Of a DNA stretch of 64,000 nucleotides, positions 14,977-22,155 are shown in pieces. Each line of letters starts with the position of its first letter. Within the stretch, counting starts at the first letter, position 1. The position numbers and the translations under genes are program-made. The notes under the pieces were generated by a model. That model searched no databases, was not told the origin of the DNA, and saw only the letters and a program-made list of their open reading frames with translations. Origin of the DNA: CAG-390 sp045636385 (GTDB lineage: Bacteria > Bacillota > Clostridia > Oscillospirales > CAG-272); assembly GCA_045636385.1 (NCBI GenBank), contig JAZTXK010000052.1, forward strand, positions 1 to 64,000, written 5' to 3'.

Positions 14977-17820
14977 TTAGGGATTGGTGGGCACTCCGAT
15001 ATACTGATAATAGTAGCAAACCTTTGTCCAGGAGTGATCAACGTCATCGAAGGTATATTTGTTCATAAGGGACTGAAGGATCTCGGCAAGTCTTGCATCA
15101 ACAGCGACACAACCGCTTCTCTCGGGATGCTCGGGGTTATCAACAGCCTGAGCTGCGTATTCCTTGATAACGGAGGAATAATCCTCTCCGCCGCCGTGGT
15201 AAATACCTGCCACTACCTCGTCAACCTTATATTCAGCATAATACTGATCGTAGAACTCGCCCCATTCGAGCTTGAGCTGTTCATTCATCTTGTCTCCGTA
15301 GAGGAGCTGGAAATAAAGAATGTAAAGATCGTTTTCGGTATACTTGAAGTTAAAGCCGTTTCTGCCGACCATCTCAATGATAGATGCGCTGAAAATGGGA
15401 GTGTATCCGGTGAAATCGGCATAAATGATGGAGCCGATGCTGCCGTCCTCGCGGAGCTCGTGATAGTATCCGTCATCACCGAGGATAACGTTGATACCGC
15501 CCGCGATGGTCTCGCCGATAGCAACGCCGTCACTTTCGATAAAGGTGAAGTAACCGGGGGAAGCAAGAGTGAAGTGATCGTATTTCTCACCAAGATACTC
15601 GATCTTGAAGGTAAGAGTACCGGTCTGATATACGTCGTAATAAGCGATGTCGATATAGTATTCCTTACCCGCCTCGAAGTAAACTACCATCGAGCAGTTG
15701 TTGGGATCGGTATACATACGCTCGCCGCCCTCGTAGGTGTAGTACTCGGTTCTGTCGGGCTCGAAGGTAAATACCCAAGCGTCAACGAGGAACTCGCTAT
15801 CGGAGGTGATGCGGTAAGCACCCGACTTATCGGGAACGAACTTATTGAGAAGTCCGCGGGGCATAATGGGTCTGTCATAGGTAACAACATTGTCCTTGCC
15901 CATCTCTGCGATGAAAGCGGAATGATCGGAAAGACCGCGGATGGGGTCCTCGAGCTGCTCTACACCGCCGTAAACGTCATAATAGCAGCACATCTGGAGC
16001 CACTGCTTATCGTTCTCTACCTCAAGACCGCAAGCGAATGCTACCTTCTTAAGAAGCTCTGCGAGAGTCTTGTCAACGGTACAAACGCCGTTGATCGTTG
16101 CATTGGAAGAATAGTTAAAGAATCTTACGATATCATCGTAATAGTTAACGCCGTCGATAACGACCTGACCGTTATATGCAAGATCGTAAACGGAAACCTC
16201 GGAGAAAGGAGTATTGTAGCCCATAAGGTTTGCAAGAAGGAGGGGACCGTCAACGGTTCCTACATGATAATAACCGTCCTTCTCGTTGAAAACTACGTCA
16301 ACGTAGTTTGCATAGCCGTAACCGTCAGCGAGGAGCTCGGTAGCGCAGTTACGGGGAATGTAGCTTGCAACGTCGATATCCTTCGCGTCGCAGATCTCGA
16401 AATTGGTTACGTAGATGCTGTCCTCGCCGATGTCATCGGAGTTGTCCTTGATATAAGCAAGGGCGATGGTGTACTTGCCGTCCTTGATAGCAACGTAAGG
16501 ATAGCAGGTCTGCCAATCGGTGCTCTCGCCCGAGATCTGATAGATCTGAACGTCGTCGATAATGATGTAGAGCATATCAGCGCCGCGCTCGGAGGATGCG
16601 AAGTAATCAAACTTTACAGCCTGACCCGCCTTAAGCTCAACGTCAACGTATATCAGAGAGCTGGTGGAGGTAGCCTCCTGGTTGGTATTTACAAGGCACT
16701 TCTTGCCGTTCTTCTCGGTAAGGGTGAAGTCCCAGATAGTATCCTGATACTCTTCTCCGGTCTCCGCGCGGTAGGTGATGCCTGCGCCGTTCTTGCCGTT
16801 TACAGCCGCAGCAACCTCTTCGGGAGCGGGCATATCGGTATCGGGCTTGGGAATCTCAACGAAGGAGTGGAGCGAGGGCTCAAGACGCTGAGTGTAGTTC
16901 TCGGACTTGAAGTGCTCGAAAGCGGCGATAAAGGGAGCCTCTGAAATGATCGCGCCCTCTTCGATAACGGTAATGGTGCCGTAGCGGTCAACGACTACCG
17001 AGGTAGGATAAGCCGCAACGCCAAAGGCTTCAACGAGTCCGGTATCGTTCAGCTTCGCCATGGGGAAAGCAAGGCTGTTTGCCGACTTGTAGGTCTGGAT
17101 GGAGCTTTCGGAATCGCTCGCGTAGGGGTTGAGCGCGATAACCGCGATATCGTCAGAATACTGCTGATATACGCTGTTCATATAGGGGAACTCCTCCTGA
17201 CACCAGGAGCAGTTGATATACCAGAAGTTGATAAGCACAGCCTTCTTGGTCTTGAGAGTTTCCGCAAGATTGAAGGTCTCGCCGTCTGTGGTCTTTACGG
17301 TGAAATCGTGCATAATGTCACCGAGCTTAAACTTGGTGCCCGCAAGGTTGCCCTCGGGAATAAGCTCAGCGGAAAGAGTGATCTTGGTCTCGCTGCCGGA
17401 GAGCGGATAGCTGTCGGCAATATTGTAACCTGCAGGAACCTCGGTAAGTACAGCGTGATACGTGGTAATATCCGCGGGGAGGCTGAAGGATGCAACACCG
17501 TTTTCATCAGTCTTTGCGTAACCGTTCATAACCGAAAGGGTAGCGTCGGAATAGATAAGAATTGTAATGTCCTTGAGCTTGAGTCCGCCTTCGCTGACGA
17601 CCTCAACCGTGTAGGGCATCTTGGTGGCATCGGTAGCAGACGTCGTATTGCTCGGAGCGTCGGTGGTCACACCGGGAGCCGAGGTGGTCGAGTCGGGAGT
17701 ACCCGCGGTCGTCTCTTCGCCTGTGCCGGGGTTGCAAGCCGTAAGACAAAGTCCGATGAGCATGAGCATTGCCAAAAGTGCTGACAATGCGCGTGTTGTG
17801 GGGATCTTGATTCTTTTCAT
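14977..17820 (-). CDS. TlpA-like thioredoxin-domain lipoprotein
   Basis: A 947-residue secreted lipoprotein. Signal peptide with lipobox (CLTAC near residue 29), Thr/Ser linker, a Cna-B-like domain (VEVVSEGGLKLKDITIL, TDENGVASFSLP), then a TlpA/ResA-type redoxin domain (about residues 165-315) with the WYINCSWC active site near residue 203 and cis-Pro region AAYPTSVVVD. The C-terminal 600 residues include a carbohydrate-binding-like beta-sandwich stretch, a DGPLLLANL module shared with the downstream lipoprotein, and Tyr-rich segments of no recognised family. It probably reduces disulfides outside the membrane; the Cys-pair repeats of the neighbour are plausible partners. AAGGAG precedes ATG 17820. 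The neighbour starts 16 bases downstream, so they form an operon. Confidence 0.8.
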   Translation of the reverse strand: MKRIKIPTTRALSALLAMLMLIGLCLTACNPGTGEETTAGTPDSTTSAPGVTTDAPSNTTSATDATKMPYTVEVVSEGGLKLKDITILIYSDATLSVMNGYAKTDENGVASFSLPADITTYHAVLTEVPAGYNIADSYPLSGSETKITLSAELIPEGNLAGTKFKLGDIMHDFTVKTTDGETFNLAETLKTKKAVLINFWYINCSWCQEEFPYMNSVYQQYSDDIAVIALNPYASDSESSIQTYKSANSLAFPMAKLNDTGLVEAFGVAAYPTSVVVDRYGTITVIEEGAIISEAPFIAAFEHFKSENYTQRLEPSLHSFVEIPKPDTDMPAPEEVAAAVNGKNGAGITYRAETGEEYQDTIWDFTLTEKNGKKCLVNTNQEATSTSSLIYVDVELKAGQAVKFDYFASSERGADMLYIIIDDVQIYQISGESTDWQTCYPYVAIKDGKYTIALAYIKDNSDDIGEDSIYVTNFEICDAKDIDVASYIPRNCATELLADGYGYANYVDVVFNEKDGYYHVGTVDGPLLLANLMGYNTPFSEVSVYDLAYNGQVVIDGVNYYDDIVRFFNYSSNATINGVCTVDKTLAELLKKVAFACGLEVENDKQWLQMCCYYDVYGGVEQLEDPIRGLSDHSAFIAEMGKDNVVTYDRPIMPRGLLNKFVPDKSGAYRITSDSEFLVDAWVFTFEPDRTEYYTYEGGERMYTDPNNCSMVVYFEAGKEYYIDIAYYDVYQTGTLTFKIEYLGEKYDHFTLASPGYFTFIESDGVAIGETIAGGINVILGDDGYYHELREDGSIGSIIYADFTGYTPIFSASIIEMVGRNGFNFKYTENDLYILYFQLLYGDKMNEQLKLEWGEFYDQYYAEYKVDEVVAGIYHGGGEDYSSVIKEYAAQAVDNPEHPERSGCVAVDARLAEILQSLMNKYTFDDVDHSWTKVCYYYQYIGVPTNP

Positions 17821-17916
17821 TTTGTTCTCCTTGGGTTTGATTGTGAGCGGTAAAGATCTATTTATCAAAAAGAAAGAGTTAAGCGTTATCACTTTCCGCA
17901 AAAATACATACGCAAT

Positions 17917-17945
17917 ATTTTATCATAATTTTTATTATTAGTCAA
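17917..17945 (-). promoter_or_regulatory. Promoter of the TlpA-like lipoprotein operon
   Basis: Minus strand TTGACT (17945-17940), 17-base spacer, TAAAAT (17922-17917), giving a leader of about 90 bases. Confidence 0.75.
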
Positions 17946-18037
17946 GTACAATTTACATATTATATAATACCAAAAAAAGAATATCTGCGAATTGCACAAA
18001 AAATTTACACATCGTCTTCAAAATGCTAACAGCTTTC

Positions 18038-18066
18038 TTGACAAAAAGGTCTCTCTGTGCTATAAT
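18038..18066 (+). promoter_or_regulatory. Perfect consensus promoter of the MFS transporter
   Basis: TTGACA (18038-18043), 17-base spacer, TATAAT (18061-18066); 35 bases upstream of the ATG. Confidence 0.92.
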
Positions 18067-18100
18067 ATTGGCATCATTTTATTAAATGAAAGGCACAAAA

Positions 18101-19324
18101 ATGAAAAACGAAACCTCAAAAATTTCACTACGCTGGCTCTACATCGCGCTCTGCACGGTCTGTCTCGCCTTCGCGGGCATCATCTACGCATGGTCGATAC
18201 TCAAGGTACCGCTTGCCGCCGAATTCGGCTGGAGCAATACCGAGCTTGCGCTCAACTTCACCCTGACGATGTGCACCTTCTGCATCGGCGGATTCCTCGG
18301 AAGCCGCATCTCGAAGCTGATCGGCGCAAATCTTTCGCTTCTCGCTGCGGGAATCCTCGCGGGCGGCGGATTCGTCATCGCATCATTTATGAAAGGCGAT
18401 ATCACAACGCTTTATATCTCCTACGCTATCCTCGCGGGACTCGGCATCGGAATTGCTTATAACGTCATTATCGCATCGGTCAACGTTTGGTTTCCCGACA
18501 AGCGCGGCTTCTGCTCGGGCTGTCTGCTCATGGGATTCGGTATGACCTCGCTCGTTTTCGGCTCGATCCTCGACGCGCTTTTCGCAAACGAGGCTATCGG
18601 CTGGCGCAAGACCTTCCTCTTCTTCGGCATCATTATGGCGGCTATGATCTGCACGGCGGGAATCGTTATCCGCAAGCCCGCGGCTGACGTCGTTTTCCCC
18701 GAGGGTAAAAAGAAGGCGGCAAAGAAAAAGGAGAGCTTCGAGGTCCGTGATATGTCCCCGCTTCAGATGCTCTCGCGCCCCTCTTTTTGGATCAGCTTTG
18801 TTTATATGACCTGCCTCGTTGCGGTCGGTAACTCGGTAATCAGCTTTGCCAAGGACCTCGCACTCTCGACCGGCGCGGGCGCGGCACTTGCGACCACTCT
18901 CGTCGGCGTGCTGTCATTCTGTAACGGTCTCGGCAGAATTCTGACCGGCGCACTCTTTGACGCCGCAGGCAGAAGATTCACTATGATCGCGGCAAACGTC
19001 CTCTCGATCGTCGCTGCGGGAACGACGCTTCTCTCGGTCGTTATCGATTCTCTTCCCCTCTGCATCGTCGGGCTCTGCCTCGTCGGACTCGCTTACGGCG
19101 CCTGCCCCACAGTCGGTTCGGCGTTCGCTTCATCCTTCTACGGTCAGAAATACTTCGCAACGAATTACAGTATCGTAAACTTCAACCTCTTCGCCGCATC
19201 CTTCATCGCAACCGCCTGCGCGAGCCTCCGCGCATCCTCCGGCGGATTTGTCGCACCCTTCGTGCTCCTCCTCTCCCTCGCGTGCGGCGCGTTGGTGCTG
19301 AATATTTGTGTAAAACGTCCATAA
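18101..19324 (+). CDS. OFA-type major facilitator superfamily transporter
   Basis: A 407-residue, twelve-helix MFS protein. It resembles the oxalate/formate antiporter (OFA) family: the FAGIIYAWSILKVPLAAEFGWSN start of helix 1 and its loop, an AGLGIGIAYN helix 5, and the FPDKRGFCSG loop between helices 4 and 5, and an LGRILTGALFDAAGRR loop in the second half. A lysine-rich central loop (about residues 205-225) joins the halves. OFA members exchange small carboxylates, but many annotated members have no known substrate, and no oxalate or formate metabolism gene is nearby. GAAAGG precedes ATG 18101. It is transcribed alone from a perfect promoter. Confidence 0.85.
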   Translation: MKNETSKISLRWLYIALCTVCLAFAGIIYAWSILKVPLAAEFGWSNTELALNFTLTMCTFCIGGFLGSRISKLIGANLSLLAAGILAGGGFVIASFMKGDITTLYISYAILAGLGIGIAYNVIIASVNVWFPDKRGFCSGCLLMGFGMTSLVFGSILDALFANEAIGWRKTFLFFGIIMAAMICTAGIVIRKPAADVVFPEGKKKAAKKKESFEVRDMSPLQMLSRPSFWISFVYMTCLVAVGNSVISFAKDLALSTGAGAALATTLVGVLSFCNGLGRILTGALFDAAGRRFTMIAANVLSIVAAGTTLLSVVIDSLPLCIVGLCLVGLAYGACPTVGSAFASSFYGQKYFATNYSIVNFNLFAASFIATACASLRASSGGFVAPFVLLLSLACGALVLNICVKRP

Positions 19325-19330
19325 TATACA

Positions 19331-19360
19331 TCCCCCATCCGTAGTTTCGGATGGGGGATT
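19331..19360. terminator. Hairpin after the MFS gene
   Basis: Stem CCCCCATCCG / CGGATGGGGG with a six-base loop between convergent genes; the U-runs are short, so efficiency is uncertain. Confidence 0.65.
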
Positions 19361-19384
19361 ATCTATCAATAATCTAATCGAGCG

Positions 19385-20659
19385 TTATTTATTCCTATTA
19401 TCATATTTTTCTTTGACTTGTGCCAGTTTTTCATAATCAGTCGAATCAACCGCACTTCGCCAAATAATCTCTGCATCGTATGTATAAGCAGTGTAAACTG
19501 TTTCAGTATACATATGCAAAAAGTGAATATTTTCTGCCTCATATGTATCACGTTCGGATACTATTAAGACGAAATCGTTATATTTTATACACGATATTAC
19601 ATCCCCCAATTCACCTATTTCTTTACCGTTATAACCGGAAACAAAGTCATCGACTCGCCAACTGCCCGAAGGCATTAAACGAAACTCGGGATACGGTATA
19701 TCGCCTTCATACGTTTCACTTTCAAGCAATACATAATCATCGCTGTATCTTTGTCTTAAAATATCGTATCCGGAACTTGCATAATCGCGCAGATACATTG
19801 TCAAACCGTCTTCACCGTATTCAGCATAATAAAGTCTATCGTGCTCCAAACCGCCAAATTTGAGATTATGCACAAGATTTCCGCTTTCGTCCAACTTCAA
19901 AAAATATCTATCCATTTTTTGATAACTTCCGCCTATCAGCAAATATCCGTCATCCACCTCAAAAAAGAATTCAAATTCACCGCATTTAGTCAACAATGGC
20001 GTATCGAATATCGCTCTGCCTTTTTCGTTAAACTTTATTGCTCGCGCCTTAACTTCGCATTCCACCGACTCACCGGGTTCAGGAATTACATAATAAGTAT
20101 TGTACGGGATTACCATTAAATAGTTTCCGTCAGATAAAGCATGTACTCGTACTCTACCTACAAAAAAATCGGTTCCGTCTTTCGGTTTAAATTTATAATT
20201 TATCTTATGCAACAAATTTCCGTATAGATCGTAAACCTCAATGTCATACTTTTCGTCAGCGGACGCTTTTATAATTTTATCGCCGCTCACATATATACCC
20301 TTAAAAAGATTTTGATTTACGATTTCGACGAATTCCTCCGGTACCTCACCGATATGTTCAATAAGATCACGGTCGGAATAGTCAATGTCGGGTATTGGCG
20401 TGCCGCCTGCATCTGTAAAATAGCTGTATATCTGAGGCGCATTTGCCACAAAAACAGATGCAATACTCAAAAGTAATAGACACGCCGTCGCGGCAGCGAA
20501 CTGTCTGAAGCGGTACATACGCGCTCTCGGCGGGAGCTTGGCACCGGGTGCGGTGTCGAATATTTCGTATTCCTCGGTCACCTCGGCGATAAAACGCTCG
20601 TCGATGTAGTCGAGTGCGTTGAGTAATCTTTTGTCATCAATGATCGGTAATTCTCTCAT
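19385..20659 (-). CDS. Putative membrane anti-sigma factor with extracellular sensor domain
   Basis: A 424-residue protein with a cytoplasmic head (residues 1-50), one transmembrane helix (about 53-72, ATACLLLLSIASVFVA) and a large outside domain rich in short beta-strand repeats (for example YDLYGNLLHKINYKF and FLKLDESGNLVHNLKF) that suggest a beta-propeller. It overlaps the ECF sigma gene by four bases (ATGA), the arrangement typical of sigma/anti-sigma pairs, so I infer that the head binds and holds the sigma factor. I see no zinc-binding HxxxCxxC motif, so it is not a classical ZAS anti-sigma factor. The ligand or stress sensed is unknown. Confidence 0.65.
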   Translation of the reverse strand: MRELPIIDDKRLLNALDYIDERFIAEVTEEYEIFDTAPGAKLPPRARMYRFRQFAAATACLLLLSIASVFVANAPQIYSYFTDAGGTPIPDIDYSDRDLIEHIGEVPEEFVEIVNQNLFKGIYVSGDKIIKASADEKYDIEVYDLYGNLLHKINYKFKPKDGTDFFVGRVRVHALSDGNYLMVIPYNTYYVIPEPGESVECEVKARAIKFNEKGRAIFDTPLLTKCGEFEFFFEVDDGYLLIGGSYQKMDRYFLKLDESGNLVHNLKFGGLEHDRLYYAEYGEDGLTMYLRDYASSGYDILRQRYSDDYVLLESETYEGDIPYPEFRLMPSGSWRVDDFVSGYNGKEIGELGDVISCIKYNDFVLIVSERDTYEAENIHFLHMYTETVYTAYTYDAEIIWRSAVDSTDYEKLAQVKEKYDNRNK

Positions 20660-21213
20660 ATCGTTATTCCCTCCTTTTCAAGCATTGCGCGGAGCTTGTC
20701 GCGCTGGCGTTTAAGTAATGATTTGATGCGGCTTTCCGAATATCCCGTGCGAAGGGCGATGCGCGAGATATCCTCGTCGAACCAATAGCGAAGTATGAAT
20801 ATCTTGCGGTCAGCTTTGGGCTGTGAATCGAGAAACTCGTTGATGATCTCCCCCGCACGGCTCGATTCGTAATCATCCGCAAGCGTTCTGCCGTCGGTGA
20901 CGCCCTGCAGGAATTCCTCGCCGACCGTCTGCACCCGCCCGCCGCGCTTCCAGGCGTTTTCCTTGCGCGATCGCTCAAGCGCAAGCGTGCGCACGATCTT
21001 CGCGAGAAACGCCGAAAGGCTCTTCGGCCGCTCGGGCGGTATCTTGTTCCAAAGCGCGAGGAAAGCATCGTTGACGCATTCCTCCCTGTCCTCCTGATTT
21101 GCAAGGAGGTTTCGCACGACCGAATGGCAAAACGCGCGGTACTTCTCCTCTGCCGCCCGAATCGCATCCTCGTCGCGCTCCCAGAACATTTCTATCAATT
21201 TTTCGTCTGTCAT
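20656..21213 (-). CDS. ECF-type RNA polymerase sigma factor
   Basis: A 185-residue sigma-70 family protein. Region 2 covers about residues 20-90 with NQEDREECVNDAFLALWNKIP and FLAKIVRTLALERSR; region 4 covers about 125-180 with LRYWFDEDISRIALRTGYSESRIKSLLKRQR, a clear helix-turn-helix. There is no region 1 or 3. It has a strong AAGGAGG before its ATG. Co-transcription with the membrane protein downstream indicates a regulated stress or envelope response. Two TGCAAC motifs 20 bases apart upstream (21258-21283) could be part of an autoregulated promoter. Confidence 0.92.
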   Translation of the reverse strand: MTDEKLIEMFWERDEDAIRAAEEKYRAFCHSVVRNLLANQEDREECVNDAFLALWNKIPPERPKSLSAFLAKIVRTLALERSRKENAWKRGGRVQTVGEEFLQGVTDGRTLADDYESSRAGEIINEFLDSQPKADRKIFILRYWFDEDISRIALRTGYSESRIKSLLKRQRDKLRAMLEKEGITI

Positions 21214-21250
21214 TTCAGTCCTCCTTTCAAGGAGTTTTTTGTCCCTTCAC

Positions 21251-21283
21251 TTATATAGTTGCAATCCGCAAAATTCCGTTGCA
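21251..21283 (-). promoter_or_regulatory. Candidate ECF promoter of the sigma/anti-sigma operon
   Basis: On the minus strand TGCAAC occurs at 21283-21278 and again at 21263-21258, just before TATATAAG. No housekeeping -35/-10 pair is visible. Assignment as an ECF autoregulatory site is a guess from position. Confidence 0.3.
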
Positions 21284-21302
21284 TAGTTTGGAAAAAATTT
21301 AA

Positions 21303-21328
21303 TAAAAAAATCCGCAAGGCGGATTTTT
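21303..21328 (-). terminator. Terminator at the end of the tRNA/repeat transcript
   Basis: AAAAATCCGC / GCGGATTTTT stem with a three-base loop and T7 on the minus strand. Transcription from the tRNA promoter would run through the repeats and stop here. Confidence 0.8.
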
Positions 21329-21336
21329 ACCTTCAC

Positions 21337-21434
21337 GTTCCGCAAAGCGGAACATATCACTCGGCGAAGCCGAATATCACTGCGAAGCAATATCACTCGC
21401 GCGAAGCGCGAATATCACGCGAGCGAAGCGAGCA
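21337..21434 (-). repeat. Array of five short hairpins linked by GTGATAT
   Basis: Five consecutive mini-palindromes, each a 3-6 bp stem closed by CTTCG or a close variant (TTCCGC/GCGGAA, TCGGC/GCCGA, TGC/GCA, TCGCGC/GCGCGA, GCGAGC/GCTCGC type), separated by a constant ATATCAC (GTGATAT on the minus strand). Stem sequences differ between units while pairing is kept. It lies between the tRNA-like repeats and the terminator. Confidence 0.8.
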
Positions 21435-21586
21435 TCTTTGATGGGATTCTGAACCCGCATTTGCGCGTTTTGTGCTGTGCAGACTCTTTTCTTGATGCTA
21501 CGCGCAAATTATACGAGTTGCAGAGCAACTCGTAGTGGGTTCGAATTATGCAATTAGTCACCCCATAACGAAAGAACGGAACTGCA
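21435..21586 (-). repeat. tRNA-like repeat unit A (distal, partly degenerate)
   Basis: About 150 bases. On the minus strand it reads: a tRNA-His 3'-flank copy (CAGTTCCGTTCTTTCGTTAT), GGGGTGA, TTCGAACCCACTA, hairpin CGAGTTGC/GCAACTCG, hairpin ATTTGCGCG/CGCGCAAAT around about 36 bases, and a T-arm-like GGGTTCAGAATCCC. The expected 3' acceptor strand (TTCACCCC) is missing, replaced by sequence leading to the hairpin array. Confidence 0.7.
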
Positions 21587-21750
21587 AGCGGGGGTGAATG
21601 ATGGGATTCTGAACCCATGCGTGCGCGTAAATGCCTACTAATTTTGATATACCTACCACGCGCACGCTAAACAAGTTGCAGAGCAACTTGTAGTGGGTTC
21701 GAATCGTAAACACAGCGTTCACCCCATAACGAAAGAACGGAACTGCAAAG
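21587..21750 (-). repeat. tRNA-like repeat unit B (proximal to tRNA-His)
   Basis: About 160 bases with the same order as unit A and a complete closing helix: GGGGTGAA pairs with TTCACCCC at the two ends. Inside are hairpin CAAGTTGC/GCAACTTG, hairpin GCGTGCGCG/CGCGCACGC around about 31 bases, and T-arm-like GGGTTCAGAATCCC, which has one more loop base than a true T-loop. Compared with unit A, four base pairs change on both sides while staying paired. Confidence 0.7.
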
Positions 21751-21778
21751 CAGTTCCGTTCTTTCGTTATGGGGTGAA
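21718..21778. repeat. 29-bp perfect inverted repeat at the tRNA-His 3' end
   Basis: Arms 21718-21746 and 21750-21778 are exact reverse complements separated by AAA. The right arm includes the tRNA-His acceptor 3' strand, encoded CCA and flank; the left arm belongs to repeat unit B. Confidence 0.9.
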
Positions 21779-21847
21779 TGATGGGATTCGAACCCACGGC
21801 CTTCAGGGCCACAACCTGACGCTCTAACCAACTGAGCTACACCCACC
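21770..21847 (-). tRNA. tRNA-His (GTG)
   Basis: A full cloverleaf on the minus strand: encoded G-1 opposite C73, acceptor GUGGGUG/CAUUCAC, D arm AGCTCAGTTGGTTAGAGC, anticodon stem-loop TCAGG TTGTGGC CCTGA with anticodon GTG, T arm GTGGGTTCGAATCCCAT, and encoded CCA. It is the last tRNA of a Gly-Arg-His operon. Its 3' end is repeated in the two downstream elements. Confidence 0.95.
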
Positions 21848-21852
21848 GTATA

Positions 21853-21929
21853 TGGCGCGCCTTGAGGGACTCGAACCCCCGGCCTACTGCTTAGAAGGCA
21901 GTTGCTCTATCCGGCTGAGCTAAAGGCGC
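21853..21929 (-). tRNA. tRNA-Arg (TCT)
   Basis: Acceptor GCGCCTT/AAGGCGC, discriminator G, encoded CCA, anticodon loop CTTCTAA on an ACTGC/GCAGT stem giving anticodon TCT, and T loop TTCGAGT. Middle gene of the operon. Confidence 0.95.
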
Positions 21930-21946
21930 ATCATATCGGGGTACGA

Positions 21947-21972
21947 ATGAATGTCCGAGAACATTCATTCTG
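21947..21972. repeat. Hairpin between tRNA-Arg and tRNA-Gly
   Basis: Perfect ten-base arms GAATGAATGT / ACATTCATTC with a six-base loop. No U-run follows, so a processing signal is more likely than a terminator. Confidence 0.6.
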
Positions 21973-21978
21973 TCCCTA

Positions 21979-22052
<74 letters not shown>

Positions 22053-22083
22053 GTATTTCGGTCTTTCTCAAAACCGCCCTAAT

Positions 22084-22112
22084 ATAATACCACAAAATGA
22101 AGCATTTGTCAA
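22084..22112 (-). promoter_or_regulatory. Promoter of the tRNA Gly-Arg-His operon
   Basis: Minus strand TTGACA (22112-22107), 17-base spacer, TATTAT (22089-22084), about 25 bases before the tRNA-Gly 5' end. Confidence 0.85.
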
Positions 22113-22155
22113 TAGGTTTTCTGAAAAAAACCGAGATTTTTTCGAATTTTTTTGA

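Noticed and set aside
21337..21434. Possible CRISPR array
   Set aside because: The repeated unit is only seven constant bases with tiny palindromes, spacers are not of uniform 30-40 base length, and no cas gene is near.
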